From Rhyzopertha dominica (taxonomy: Eukaryota; Arthropoda; Insecta; Coleoptera; Bostrichidae): a DNA stretch of 64,000 nt. The DNA lies in the NCBI GenBank assembly GCA_025024175.1, contig QCXZ01000041.1, forward strand, positions 46,123,786-46,187,785, in the 5' to 3' direction. The notes beneath the pieces are model-generated. The model did not search any database and was not told the origin of the DNA. It saw only the letters and a program-made list of their open reading frames with translations. Below, piece after piece: positions 46,494 to 59,310 of this stretch; within the stretch, counting starts at the first letter, position 1; every line of letters begins with the position of its first letter. Both the position numbers and the translations under genes were made by a program.

Positions 46494-48728
46494 GTAAATA
46501 GTGGTTACGCTTGGGGTGGCTAATTTCCGTACACTTTGATGGGGTTCGATGTTATACCTCGTGATTAGCCCTGGTAAAAAAAATCGACATATCCATTCGA
46601 ACCGGTTAATCAATCCGTTAAAAAATCGAATCGAAAAAAAAAATCGACATATCCATTCGAATAATCAATTCAGTAAAAAGATCGAATCAAAAATCGAACC
46701 TAATCAAATCGAAATATTAATCGGATTAAATAACGGAATTAAGTCACAAATCTAATCAAAATTGGATGTTTAATGAAGACATTCGATTGTATTAAATTAA
46801 AATACTGAATCGAATAACACAACACAAAATTATTCAAAGTACCGAACACAATAACAGTACTGCAGAGCAAAACTGTATTAAGTCACAAAACGTACATTTT
46901 ACAGTAGACGTGAAATAAGTTTTTTTTCTGTTTATCGCAATGTTTTGCATATACTCGGTACATAAATGAAGCTTTATGTTTTTTTTAATGACATATACAA
47001 CAATGTCCATATTTGTAATGTTAAAAAGTTTCAACACATTATTTTTGTTCTTTAAAAATTGGACTTAATATATTTTTGCACTGTTACCGCATAGACTTGT
47101 GACTCAATACACCGTTTTTTTTATTAACGACAAATGAACATACCAAAATTTAATAAAATAAAAGTTCATTCTCAAAGCAAAAATACAAAAAATAAAGTTA
47201 TTATGGTATAGTCATTACATTAACAGGCACGTATTATTTATTAGTCATCGTCTTCCTTATTAGTTTCCTTATAGGTTTTGGAAAAAAAATCGCATGTTTT
47301 TGGGATCAATTTTAGCAATTTTTGAAGATCATTGAATTTTTTTCTACCTATCTGGTTTAAACCACAGCGAAGGGGATTTAGTGGTTCCATAGACATTAGT
47401 GGTTTTCGTCCTACTCTTCAATTTAAATCTATGCTATCCAATTCTTCATCATCAAATGTGTTCAGTGCAGAATTATTCGATATCATTACATTTACATACT
47501 TAATCTAATAAAATATTAAATTTTAATTCATTTGTAATTTAAATTCTCAAAAACTAATTTTATTTTTTAAAGCATGAAAATGAAATCATTCGCATATGTA
47601 GCAGAACTGATTTATGTATACAAGCTGCAACTTTTCAAATTAAATTAATTAAATACTGTGTTGATGGAAGCTTACGTGTTCCATTTCCTTGTATTTATAA
47701 ACACTTTATTTCTAAATCTCATTATATTGATCTTTGACAATAACTGTTGTCCATTTCAAATAAATTTTATACAACTGACACTGAAAATTATTATTCCGAG
47801 TGAAATTTTTTGTTTACAAATGAACAAACAAGTCACCGAGGTAAACGTATCAATATAACTGCAGAAATTGTAAATGTAGGGAGATCATGGTAGCTAGATG
47901 TATGCTAATGTGCTGTTATTGAATAAAGAATGAATATTAATCATACAAATTTATGTACAGATCCACAAGCTATTGACAATAATATGACAATAATTATTTA
48001 TACCTCTACGGTTCTACTGTGGTATGGGATGCCAAAATGCTAAGCAGACACTCTGTCGTTAGCCGTAATCCACAATTATTATTGTTTACTTCACATTTAA
48101 CTTACCTTGGTATCGAACATTATTATTTATAATGCTATCATTTTTCTTTGTATTTAATGCAAGCTACAGCATTTTTCGTGCTCTGATTCTCATTTTTTTC
48201 ACTTGAAACTCATAGGACATACACGACACGACTACATTGAGGCAAATATTGAACTGAGGAATATTATCCGATACGAGATAACTGGCCTAGTTAGTCCTTC
48301 CACCAGCCGATAAAGCTGGAAATTTAAAGTATCCTGAGCGAAAAAAAAAACAAAAAAGATAAATCTGGACTTAATACAGTTTTGTATACAAGGGACTCAA
48401 ATCAGTATCGCATAAAATTAAATTCATCATAGTTACTGGTACATGATACATGTAGATAGCAATCAGTTTAAAGCAAATTGTACAAAAAAGTAAAAAAAAA
48501 TTATTTACGACCAACATAATCTGGACGCACATAGGTTTTCCAAGAGATTCACTTTGCAAATGAAAAAATTGAGTTATTAAAAGAAAAATTCAGTGGTCAG
48601 GTTATTTCATGAAACGGTTATATCAATTAGCAGAATTTGACTTGGACTGTTTTCTTTGGAGCTATGCGAGAAAAGTCAGGTGTATAAAAACAATCCACTA
48701 TCGATTCCTGAATTAAATGATGGGATGA
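46494..48728. other. intron of the Sprint-like gene, left part
   Basis: AT-rich. It contains the 60-bp tandem duplication at 46576-46700 and otherwise nothing I recognise. Confidence 0.5.
46576..46700 (+). repeat. 60-bp tandem duplication in intron
   Basis: AATCGACATATCCATTCGA occurs at 46582 and again exactly 60 bp later, each followed by AATC/ATCGAAT-rich sequence. Further ATCGAA motifs follow to about 46700. Confidence 0.75.
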
Positions 48729-49701
48729 TTCGTAACCAGTGGCGGTTTCTCTTAAGGGCGCAAGGGCGCGCGCCCTCCCTGACAACCATAAAATATTTAA
48801 AATATAACTATTAATATGTCTATCAAATTTTGTCGTATCATTTACCGCCATATCCTCAGCGAAAACACGCACAATAACTAATAACACAATATTAAAATGA
48901 CTCGCCACGCCAGGTTGCACGTACGTACACTCGCCGCACCAGTATGCACGTACGGTAGATACTTTACCGGGGCCCCGCGTCTTAAGTGCGCCCAGTACTA
49001 ATACATTTCTTACGGGACGTTGCCATGACAACCATGACAACAAAATTTTTCGTACGTAATAATACCCACAAGATTTGTCCCGCGCTGGGCGCCAGCATTT
49101 TGCGCCCGCGGACTCGATTCGGAATAGGCATGGAGCAGTTCGTTAATCGTCGTAAATGTCTTCGTGCTCGTGTTGTGACGATGATTTGTAAAGTTGTCGT
49201 TGCTTCGTGCAAGGGAAAACGTTTGTGCTGTGGCCAAAAATGAATTTAATTAGCGAACTTATTAAAACTAATTTTCATACGTTGACTTTAGAAGATAAAA
49301 TTAAAATCAAGAAATTAGGCAGGCCGTTACCGCGTTACCTGACTTGGCTCTAGCTCAAGTAAACAAACGCAGTGCAGAAAATAGAACCATGAAGGATGGA
49401 CTGTAATTTTAAAAAACCGTAGGTAATATATTTTTTTAAATTTAACAATTTGGTGCATTTTTTTTCAAGAAATAAAAAAGTTTTGTTNGATGTTGCCATT
49501 ATTAAGTAGGTTTAAAAAAACGTTATTCTTTTGTTGCTTGTGCTGAATTATTGTAAGAAATAATAAAGTTTTGTTTAATATTGACATTATTAAGTATTGT
49601 TATTTTATGTTTAAAAAGAAGAGATTTTATTACTATTGTTATTGCTACTGTTACTTATGCGCCCCCCTCTTGAAAATTCAGGAGCCGCCACTGTTCGTAA
49701 C
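48729..49701. mobile_element. non-autonomous hAT element with 8-bp target duplication
   Basis: TTCGTAAC at 48729-48736 and 49694-49701 flank a 957-bp element with ends CAGTGGCGGTTTCT and, in reverse complement, CAGTGGCGGCTCCT. The CAGTGGCG terminus and 8-bp duplication are hallmarks of hAT. The interior has a GC-rich part (48900-49230) with several short overlapping frames on both strands but no transposase. One N lies near 49487. Confidence 0.9.
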
Positions 49702-49723
49702 ATGACGAATAGTCCTACTATTA

Positions 49724-49887
49724 TACTGGGCCGGTTGCACAAACGTAGGTCATTTTGATAGCGATGTTAACCTAGGATCAAACCATAGCAACACCATTAC
49801 GAACGCTTAAAATCTGTGGTTACCATGGTTTCATCCGAGGTTAACACCGTTATTAAATTGATCCCCGTTTGTGCAACCGGCCCAGTA
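49724..49887. mobile_element. 160-bp MITE with 20-bp terminal inverted repeats
   Basis: CTGGGCCGGTTGCACAAACG at 49726 is repeated as its exact reverse complement ending at 49885. TA flanks both ends, and the symmetry extends into TATA. The interior is itself partly self-complementary (GGTTAAC/GTTAACCT blocks). This GGCCGGTTGCACAAA terminus recurs in small insect repeats. The TA target suggests Tc1/mariner-type mobilisation, but no autonomous partner is visible. Confidence 0.85.
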
Positions 49888-50015
49888 TAGGTAAATGGCA
49901 TATCCAATACCTTAACTATTAATATTTTTATTTGAGCATATTCTTTTTAATTAAAGGTTAAAATACGCACATTTTGCAAGGCGCTATATTATATTTTAAG
50001 AAAAATAGCAGATTT

Positions 50016-50273
50016 CGTTTTTTTTTTTTATTTTAACGATGGTTTTTAAGTCACGCAAAAATGTACGTACGTTGAAATAGGCCAGTGCACAAGATTATTG
50101 TTGATATATTCGACGGTCAAGTACTGTCAGTGACGCCGAATGGAGTCCGGATTTTGAGGGTTTTAGTTTTAATAAATCGGTTTACACTACCGATATATTG
50201 TTTTCATTTATTGTTGAGATGCTGCAGTTTAATTGAAGACAACACTTTCAAAATCACGTTGTATATGTATTAG
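50016..50273 (+). repeat. dispersed repeat, copy 2 (pairs with 6470-6865)
   Basis: It shares an ordered set of blocks with 6470-6865, including CAGTGACGCCGAATGGAGT and TGTTGAGATGCTG. It ends only about 60 bp before the 3' splice site of the SH2 exon. Confidence 0.6.
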
Positions 50274-50333
50274 GCTTTATAGAATAACTTTTCAACTTAC
50301 AAATTTTTCATTCACACAAATTTATTTCCCTAG

Positions 50334-51941
50334 GATACGGCGCCGCTTGCGATATAGGCCTTGTAGAACGCCTGATAAGATCCCACCCGATATGGTTCCT
50401 GCCTGGAATCCAACGAGCGGGAGCCTTCCACCTCCTCCAGGGCAAAGAAGAGGGTTGCTTCGTCGTCAGACAATCCTCCCAGCCAGACACCATGGCACTC
50501 TCGGTACGGCTTCCCCCAGACAAAGGCCCATACATAGAACACTACCTCATCCAGTCATCGGGGGGCAGATTAGGCCTGGAAACAAGCGAAAATCGCTTCG
50601 ACAACATGCCCGCGCTCATAGCTCACTACGCGAACTGTTGCGACGAGCTACCGGTGCAACTAACGTTACCTAAACCCATCAGGGACGCGAAGAGCAGGCA
50701 CCAGCTGACTTCCCTCGCGCATTTGGGCCAGGAGTTTTGGAGGTACAGTCCACCACCATCGACCGCTTCCAGCCCAGACGCTGATTTAGTGTTAACGATG
50801 AATCCCCTGATGAGCACCTTTAAGACGGCTGAACCCTCTACTCCCGTGGGTAGAGACGTTAAACCGGCTAGACCTAATACTTTGAATCTTGCCAATAAAA
50901 TCGATGTAGCTAAGAGTGAGGTTGCTAGAAATAATAACGTAGTTGCGCTAAAAAATGAGGGAGTATCAAAAACTCCACCGCCACCTCCTCCCAGGTGGTC
51001 TAAACCTGCTACGCCCCAAAATAATTTTACGGTTACCACCACTGTAACTTTCAGCGTAAGTCCCAGGAATGAAAACCCGCCGTCTCAACTCGATGTTCTC
51101 TGTGATCCTAAAAGAATGTCCCCGGAAGGACATTCAACCGTTTCCTCTAAGGGCAGTTTGAGGAGGAATCCGGAACAAATAACCTCGCCGAACGGTTCTT
51201 CGGTTTTGTCGCCGAGCTCGGACCCCAGCAGCTTGCTTAGTCCAGACACCTTATCACCGCTTTCTGTTAGTAAGACAACGAGGCATAGCAAAAGGAGGAA
51301 CAAGATATCCAAACACTATCAAGAATCAGATATCCTAGATTCACCTACTGTGTATTACCGTAGCGGATTAGGAGATAAAATCAGCGATTACGAAGACTTG
51401 TGGACCAACGAACAGCAGACGAAAAACTCGCGCATCATCACCAACAACAACGGAAGTAACCTGACCTCCCCTGATCTCCTCCAACACCCCAACATCCAAG
51501 ACCCACCTAGTGAACAACAAAACCCCATAACTTCCCCGCAAGAAGTCGTCACTCCCAAGCAAGGAAGTCCGTTCTACGCCGAACCCGCAGACTCCCTCTC
51601 GCAGGCTGCCGTTCCCAGGAGATTGATCTCGAGGAACCTGGTGCCGCTCCAGCAGAGGCATTCGAACCCCCCGGCCCTTAATTCACATTTGCACCTCAAC
51701 ACCGGATTGGAACGGATAGACTCGGCGGATTTCAACGGTGAGTTCGGTCCTGGTGCGCCCGATCCGCGTGCTGATTTGAATTGGTGCGTTTTAGGGACGA
51801 TGTCGTCTTCGGTGGACAACTTGAGCCCCAAACAAAAAGGAATGGGATTGAAAAGGCCGGAAGTGAAGCCGGTGATGCCGCCGTCTGTTAAGCCACGGGT
51901 GAACGACAACTGGCAGATCGATAATGGATGGAAGTTTGTGG
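50334..51941 (+). CDS. spri: Sprint/RIN-family protein, SH2-domain exon
   Basis: A 1608-bp exon between TTTCCCTAG| (50333) and |GTAAGT (51942), phase 1 at both ends. The peptide starts ACDIGLVERLIRSHPIW, then FLPGIQRAGAFHLLQG, then the phosphotyrosine-binding FVVRQSS with its Arg at 50468-50470, then IEHYLIQSSGGRLGLE and a PALIAHYANCC end. This is an SH2 domain of the RIN/Sprint type (about 50360-50680). Sprint/RIN proteins are Ras-regulated Rab5 exchange factors in endocytosis, where the SH2 domain binds activated receptors. After the SH2 comes a long linker with TPPPPPPRW (about 50980-51005), a likely SH3 ligand, and Ser/Pro-rich sequence up to NGWKFVG. The minus-strand frames over this exon are shadows. 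Unspliced, the frame would run on to 52039. Confidence 0.9.
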
Positions 51942-54900
51942 GTAAGTTGCGGTTTTTTACTCGGAGATGTTTATTATCAGGGACGGGTTGTAAGTGGGTC
52001 AGTGATGAACAAACGGTCGGAGTTAATTCAGTTGAGTAGAACGAAAACGGTGTTGCCAAGCTTGGGTAGAAAGTGAAATTGTAACTGACTTTTAAGGAAT
52101 GGTTGATAAAATTCTTGAGTAATATTCCACATTTGATTTTTTATTTTTTCTAAATAAAATATACTCTTGAATAGTAGTAGGTATACAGGGTGTCTGACGT
52201 ATATGGCCACTGGAAATATTTTATAAACTACAGTAAATACAAAGCAGGTTTATTTGAATATGACAGTTACGTATTTTAAGGGCTATCTATTAATGTTTAA
52301 ATATTTGGATAAAAATGGTTTGAAAGAAAAGACCAATGTTATTTTATATATTTTATATTATATTTTTCTGATACGGCTTAACACGTAAGTACTTTCTGTT
52401 GCCCTCGAATTAACTCGTCAATCCTAGATTTGAGGACCGATCGTCCATTTCGTTGCTCATTAAAGACACTTTTAATCTGTTTCACCTATTTATAAACGTT
52501 CGAACATTTTAAGCAATTATTTCCGTGCACTTTCAACATTCTTCTGAGAATTTAACTAACGACACCTTCTGCCCTTCTGCGACTAAAAATCTAATCACTG
52601 CACCTTGGTTTTTTGCAATGCAAAGCTCAAGCGGACTCGCCATCGTTAAGTGAAGCTTTTGGAGATTAGAAAATGTTCTTGAACAGCTTATTACGAGTAC
52701 ATGTAATAAATTTCTGGCGTCACTTTATGGATTTGGTGAAAAGATAAAGGGCAACTATTTCACTTTTGTTTGTTTTCCTCTGCAATGTTTATTCATCTAT
52801 TGTTTTTGTAAGTCCGCGCTGTCTTCGGCAACATCTTCTTCACCGGTACTATAGTTCATTTTTCATTTCCAGTTATGCACCGTAAAAGCTTAGTTCATTT
52901 TCGTAGTTGGGTTTCATCAAATCGTTTACGTTCTTTTGTTTCACGCCATTGCACCTATCATTACATCTCTCAGTTTAATAGTAATTTCTTATTATACGTC
53001 GTTAGTGGATATCTTTCACGTTTTTGTTTGTTTTTTATAGAGCTTGCTTCTATTGAATTCCAGGGTATGTCCATCCCATAAAAGAAAAAGATCTTTCAAA
53101 TTTATGTCACATAAGGAAACAGTCAAAACTTGAATTGATTCCATTGATTTAAAAGGTGTTGAATCATTCAACAAGAAACCGCTATTTTATGCTTTATGCT
53201 TCTTTTTAAGCTTTATATTGCTGGTTTGAAAAATGCGTATTTCTGACTAGAGACTTCTTTGTTTGTTTACTAAGCACTGAAATACACTAAATTCAAACAC
53301 CACTATTTCAACATCATTAAGCCAATTTTCCATTACTTAAGGACTGCCGTCGCTTAGAATCATTTAGAATGCCTTGTACAATGTGTCTGGATGTTTAGGA
53401 AATATGCCTAACCTTTGCGTTAATTCGAGAACTTTGGATAAACCAATAAAACGGTCGTCACTCATCATTCGTCATTCCTACGCCCTCTATCCTTAAGTAG
53501 GTTCACTGCCTGCGGATTGCAGTGTCATTTATAAGAAAAGTGACATGCTAAGATTACAGTATCTCCGTGTCCACAACAATACATTCTCGTTTTCATAAGC
53601 CATTTCTCCGCTAACTAAAATGGCATCCTAGAAAATCCACCGTTCTGAACAAGTAAAAGTAGAGACATAATCCGTACTACATTATACAGATAGCAGTCCA
53701 TAGATTACCATTGATTTTTTGGCTTCTATTTGACCGATTTTTTTTTGGTCGGGAGGTCTGTGGTAAAAAATCATTGTCGTCCGCTCCAGTTATTGTCTTT
53801 TTATCTCCACAGCTTTTCACAAACCATTAATTATATTTTCAAAAGGTTTGCAGTGGATATGAACGTCTATAATATTATGGCAAAACTGTCAAGTATGTGC
53901 TATTTCTTCTACTTTGAAGCTTCAGCGCGAGATTTTCAATAGAACGATATTAATATTCGTTACTCCCACCATCCTTTCTCTGCTGAAATCAAAGATTACT
54001 TGCTTCATTCAGAATCGCTATATCACTTAATAATATTAAATATTTTCCATTTTCCATCCAGTTGATTTCTGATGTTTTGAGAAGGAAAATTAATCTTATA
54101 ACAGCTGGTTACCTTTATTTCATGGAATGATAGGGCACAATTAATAGTCAGTTCGAGTATGTTCTGACCTAACTTGGATACGAAGAAATATTCTAATACT
54201 TTGATGTGCTATTTGTGCTCGTCCAAATTGTGGTCAACATAATATACATCCTGTTCCGTAATGTAAAATCAGGAGATCATACTGGACACTTGAGTATACA
54301 GTCGTATTATAATTAATTGCCAATTGACTCTTATATGTTACATTGTGACAATGTAAACAATGCAAACAATGCAATGGCGAATTATATTGTGACGAATTAT
54401 AACTGGAAGCCATGAAAACATTAAAAATAGTCTTCGAGGTACCTTGTATGATTGCAAGTCTTTTTTTGCTTCTTTTGCCATTTTATCACAGCAGTATAAA
54501 ATCATTTTAATATTTGAAGTGTATGCGTCGATGTTTCCTATTCCTACTCGTAGTATTTAATTATTGCACTGGCTAAAATTACGCGCTCTCTCTGGCAACG
54601 TTGGCATTGCACATAAGCTTGCCTGTTTATGGAAGCAATTAGCATTCGTTACTTTAATTATAACGCGTTGGAGAATATTGGTTCGTGAAATTAGAACTAC
54701 AAACACTGTCTGGTTGGCAATTTGCTTCATAATGAATGAAAGCATTTGCACTGTGGTACATGCAATTCGAGTATAATGGAATTTCCGTGGTTTTTGTCCG
54801 TGTAACTGTTGGATTCCTTCATTGCTACAAGTAAGGAAATATTGACCACTACTATACTATAGCCGTGTTTTTACTGAACTGATAATTCTATTTAGTTGTA

Positions 54901-56157
54901 AGTGTGACAGAAAACAGTAAGGAATTTAAAGAACAAATGCCATGAAACGTTTTTTCCATTTGTAAGAAGTTTTTAGTAATTTATTTATTTATTCATTTAC
55001 GAACGCTACACTTTCTAAATTGCTCTATAAAAATACTATCACAGTCATAAATACTAATCATTTTATTTCAGATAATGTTGCGTTTATAGCTGGTGCGATT
55101 TACTGTCCCAGAAAACATTGAAACATCACGAGTAGTACACAGTTGTTAAGTTTTGTAGCATGCAAGAAGGATTTTCAATTTTTACTACTTGCGAATTTAA
55201 TTATCATAAGAAGAAATACTGCTACTTGAAGCGCTGGGTGAGGTTACGTCCATAGAAGAAGCTGTATTGTTTCTCTGTGAAACAGGTATTTCGTATCATT
55301 GATGCAAAACTCGCGTTTTTTTTAAATTCAGCAAATTATATTATCTATCACCCATCGCTGTTTTTTAGACGCTCTTGCCTCTTCCTGAAAGTGTGTCATT
55401 AACATGTATTGCGTCACGCGGACATTGTAGCATAACACAAATAATAGACTTTTTACGACTACTTAAGCTCTGTGTTGCATAGTAAAGAACCTGTTTATTT
55501 TTAGGCATTTAACTGCTCGTTTGCTTTTTATTTTTATTGCACAATTACTTGGTAGTTTTTGCGGCTGGTTTCAACCAGTGTGGAATTGGGTTAGCAACTG
55601 TTGGTATTAACCAGATTGCACGTGTTGGATGATTTCTGCAATGCCTCACACGGATAAGTGAAAACTTGGCAAAGTTGGCAAAAGTGCGTAGATAGTTTAT
55701 CAGGTGTTTACTCATGTGTTTGTGTATTTGCTTACGTATCTTAATCTTTGATATATAGACTTTAATGGCAGCAGTAAAATTTTTTATATCTTCTTTAACA
55801 ACAGTTCCATTGGGAAATTAATATTTAACAGTATAGAACAAATCAGCCACATTTCTGCAATACCCTCAAAGAAATATTGTGTCAGGATCGTGGGATCGAT
55901 CTTCCACTCTTTTATTAGAGGTTCATTTCGTTTGATTACTCTCCATCCAGGGCATTGAGTACCGAGGTAATTTGTCATATGGAAATTTTTCGAGATAAAC
56001 TGGATAAACCACACTATTTCGAAAGGGTCAATGAACATCTCGAAAAAGGCCAAAATTAATTCAACAAACAAAAAAATATTATTAATAAGTGTCACAATCG
56101 TACTACACTTGCCTTGAAGTATAAGCTACAAGTTTCAAACCTAGCTATGCCTAAATT
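51942..56157. other. intron of the Sprint-like gene, first part
   Basis: AT-rich with no domain-bearing frame. TACAGGGTGTC near 52190 resembles the end of common insect repeats but no partner end was found. ORFs at 52875, 53730 and 54564 are not recognisable. Confidence 0.45.
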
Positions 56158-57109
56158 CCCAAAATCCATAGAAGAGGTAAATCGGTGAGACCTATTGTTC
56201 CAGGTATTAATTCACCTAGTTACCTGCTTTCTAAATGGTTCACCATTGAGCGTAGTACAGCATCATAGATTATTCGGTTGAAAATTCCATAGAGTTTATT
56301 GAGAAAATTAAGAGCATTAAATTTAAGGATATTTGATGTAACATTATTATTCAATGTACCTACAGATGTATCGCTGAAAAATATCTACTGGCTGTTAACA
56401 GCTTTGATAAAATCAGAACTCAAGAATATATTCAATTAGCTCTTTATACATGTCCCAGAACTGTTTCCAAATTTGCAATGAGTTTTTCGCGGAATTTTGG
56501 GCGGATTTGAAGCAGATTTAAAAGAAGAAAACCAGTATGTATTTCCCTCGCATATTGCTGCGTTACCTCGATGATATTTTTGCCATTTTTGGCGGCAAAA
56601 GTGTAAAGCTGATAAAATTTTGGAAGCTCAAGTGTTCATTATGAGAAAAAGACGAAAATGGACGTATTCCGTTTTTTTTGTGATCTGGTGTTAAAAAAAG
56701 GCAACAGCGAAATAGAGTTTAACGTGTACAGAAAAAATACAAGTAGGTTTACAATCAATAAAATAGCTGGCAGACCAGGCGTTTTATGAATTTTTATAAA
56801 GGAAATCAAGTGACCCTCAACATATTAAAGACAGCTTACTCCATAGCTTCTAAAAAGCTAATACTAGTAAAACCAGTTTAAAGCGTTTGAACGAATCTTT
56901 ATTGAGAGAAATAAAGATACTTTTATCTTTTTCTATTGGTAGAACTACTGAGCTACTGAATACAATCAAGCGCGGTGCATTGTCTATTACCAATACCCTT
57001 CTTGGCTCAAGATTAGGGATAAGTTTTGCCTCAATTCATTTCGTGTAATTTGCAAAATTCATCTCGTGATGGTAATCACCAGTAGTCAAATTTGATTTGA
57101 AATCCGAGA

Positions 57110-57836
57110 AAGAGTTTGGAAGGCATTCTTTTTCTTTTCCAGCGCTTAAAATTATGAGTCCTGTCCTTTAAAAACTAGTCGAAGCAAACCATCGTTACTA
57201 GTATCACACCAGGTTTTAGGACGCGAATGCAAAGAAGGAATATAGGTCTCATCCATATCATCCAACGGTTTTGACGGAGATAATTTAACCTTAGCGTTTA
57301 GATGTCGGGCTTCTCCATTAAGAGTTTGCGGTGCGTCTTCGTTTTAACTCAATTATATCCCATTTTTTCGTCACTCTTCGTAAACTGTCCTTCCCAGTAT
57401 ATCCATTCTCATCGGTGAGTTTTTTAAGAATACGTTTTATGTTGGAACCTTCTTCTCAGTAATGGAAAATTTGCGATGTATGTTCTTGAACCACTCTGAT
57501 CGAATCATCCATACTAGTTTTTGTTTAAGGCTTCATCTTCTTCTTGGGCGGTGATGTAAAACTGCTTTTCTCGCCATCTTCGATTGCACACATTTGCTTT
57601 ACGATGTTTTGAATTGTTCGAAGACTTACTCCAGTCGCTGTTACATTTCCGACTTGCTGGAATTCCTTAATCTCCTTATACTTGGAAGCAAGGGCTTTCA
57701 AATAGCGCAACACGTTGGCAATAGCTGGACACGAGTGTGTCCCTAAAAAAACATCATCCACAAACCACAATACGAGAATAACGTACATAGTTGAAGTCAC
57801 ACCCAATGCTCCAACTGAAACTGAGTGCAGAAGCAA
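57110..57836 (-). pseudogene. transposase-like relic with helix-turn-helix region
   Basis: The minus frame 57836-57525 ends in NVTATGVSLRTIQNIVKQMC followed by a short acidic stretch and FTSPPKKKMKP. The pattern A-x-x-TGVS-x-x-T-I-x-x-I followed by F-x-(S/T)-P-x-KKK is seen at the N terminus of a widespread insect DDE-transposase family. About 57400-57330 on the same strand reads ILKKLTDENGYTGKDSLRR, similar to the next helix-turn-helix block of that family. The catalytic domain is not recognisable and the link to a named family is from memory. Confidence 0.4.
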
Positions 57837-58107
57837 ACAAAAAATGTTGACCTATAGATAACATATCTAAGAAACATTTAGGGGCTTTTATAGTTACCTT
57901 TACCGTTCCTGTGTACCTAAGCTTATACTTGGAATCATTATATGAATTATGAATTATTATATGTATACTAGGTACATGTACCACAACAAATTTTTTTGAT
58001 ATATGCAATACATATGAGATATGTGTTTTGCACCTATTTGCATAGCGTGCTCGATGTGCTAGATCTGGCCCCTGACGTTCGCTCCCGAGTTGCGCCCACT
58101 TTAAGGT

Positions 58108-58142
58108 CTACTGGAGATGACGGCTTAGCCGCCGAAATGCGT
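58108..58142 (+). ncRNA. hammerhead-like 3'-end motif of Penelope element (degenerate)
   Basis: GAGATGA is followed by the hairpin CGGC-TTA-GCCG and then CCGAAATGCG. This matches the layout core strand, helix II, GAAA of a hammerhead with deviations in the first strand. Similar motifs are typical near the ends of Penelope-like elements, and this one follows the reverse transcriptase relic at 56.2 kb. Confidence 0.4.
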
Positions 58143-58160
58143 ATTTTAGACTCGATTAGA

Positions 58161-59235
58161 TAGTTTAGTTAGAACCAAACCACACTCAGCTCGTGTTCAC
58201 AGTTCACAGACTCTAGCGGCTTCTCTTCATGCTGTACAAGTAGAATCATCTGATCATCGATGACCAAACGCGTTGATGAGCATCGTGGAGGTTCTACCCA
58301 ACATTTTTTTACGTTCTTTCTTTTCGATTCTCGTCTGTTCTTTTATAGTTTACTTTACCTTAACAAACAGTAGACAAAAGTTTATTCAGTAGAACGATTG
58401 TTACTGAGTGAGATTATTTACATATTGTGCATAATCATTCGTTTAAGTGGCCTTATAACGACCAAAAATTTGTGCAGCTCTTTAGCTACATATTCATTAG
58501 TACATTTCACAGCTCACTTTCGAATAATTTAGCTCTATGGAGTTTTCACGCTGTTTATTTAAATGAGGTTCCAAGTGCGAAATTGATAAATGTACTTAAA
58601 CTCCCGGTTTGACTGCCAACGAAAACTTTAGAGCATGCCAAGCGCAACAGTTGGCGAACAAATGTCCAGATTTCGCATAATTTATCTTTGTTTGTGTTTT
58701 CGCATTAGCAAAACATCAGCTATGACTAATGGACGATAGCGAAGTTTTATCGCAGGTACCTATTTTAGGTAGAACAGTTTAGTTCAGTTGTGTGTATGAA
58801 AAAGCAACGATATGGATGACATAGGTAAAAGTGATTAGTTTTTGTAACGCGCTGATATCTTGCGATGTCTGTATTAAATTAGCCATTACTATATTTAATT
58901 CTTAAGATATTCATCCGAAAGTATAGTACGTTATTTTCTATATAAGACAGTTCCTTGACATGATTCGGCGCACAAAAAATGTTTCTACTAAGGTATACTC
59001 GTATATTTGACAGTCCTACATGTACCTATGTTTGAAACATTTTTCTCTAAGATTTCAAATAAAGCCGTCAATGGTTGAGCAGGATAACTGTCTCCAAAAC
59101 CGTTAATTTTAGAGCACATTATATCTTAATAATTTTGTGGTCAGAATTTGATTTGTAATCAGAATCCGGCATAAAAAGTAGATAGTTCTATTTTAAAAAA
59201 TGCAACTTTGGGTCAGTCAGAACTCGAAATCTGGC
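58161..59235. other. no gene recognised (intron)
   Basis: AT-rich intronic DNA without a recognised feature. Confidence 0.4.
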
Positions 59236-59310
59236 ATTCTGCCCTGGTCAATTCGCTCTCATCCTACGACTAGTTTCGCCCTATTGGGGCTAAGGCAAAC
59301 CGTCGCACAG
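59236..59310 (-). ncRNA. hammerhead-ribozyme-like unit, family A copy 2 (broken core)
   Basis: On the minus strand the second half of the core is exact: helix II GCCC-CAATA-GGGC, then GAAAC (59273-59277), TA and the GTC cleavage triplet. The first strand reads CCTTAG instead of CTGATGAG, so the catalytic core is incomplete. The following helix I strand includes TTGACCAGGGCAGA, identical to the 41.2-kb copy, but its partner on the other side is not evident. Confidence 0.6.

Larger units (their letters stand above)
56158..58160 (+). pseudogene. degenerate Penelope-like element of a second family
   Basis: Plus-strand pieces read PKIHRRGKSVRPIVPGINSP and then SYLLSKW (from 56158), the Penelope-type PKIHK...RPIVS...SKWL block. 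Next come RYLDDIFAIF (from 56562), the catalytic Asp pair, and DLVLKKGNSEIEFNVYRK (about 56690-56735). The order and motifs are those of Penelope-like reverse transcriptases. Stops and frameshifts are many. A 3' end like those of Penelope elements, with a hammerhead-like motif, occurs at 58116-58140. The intervening 57.1-57.84 kb instead carries a minus-strand transposase-like frame, so the element appears to be interrupted. It sits in the 10.3-kb intron between the SH2 exon and the next exon. Confidence 0.65.

Noticed and set aside
48627..49243. Overlapping open frames of 75-138 codons on both strands in the GC-rich core of the hAT element
   Set aside because: They overlap each other on opposite strands, show no domain and reflect high GC rather than coding; the segment is the interior of a non-autonomous transposon.
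50492..52039. Reading the SH2 frame from an internal ATG to the stop at 52039 as one complete gene
   Set aside because: The internal ATG would cut off the N-terminal half of the SH2 domain including the FVVR motif, and the end runs past a consensus GTAAGT donor that is phase-compatible with 62233.
51085..52059. Minus-strand frames of 75-161 codons across the SH2 exon
   Set aside because: They are antisense shadows of the clearly coding + strand exon, with no domain of their own.
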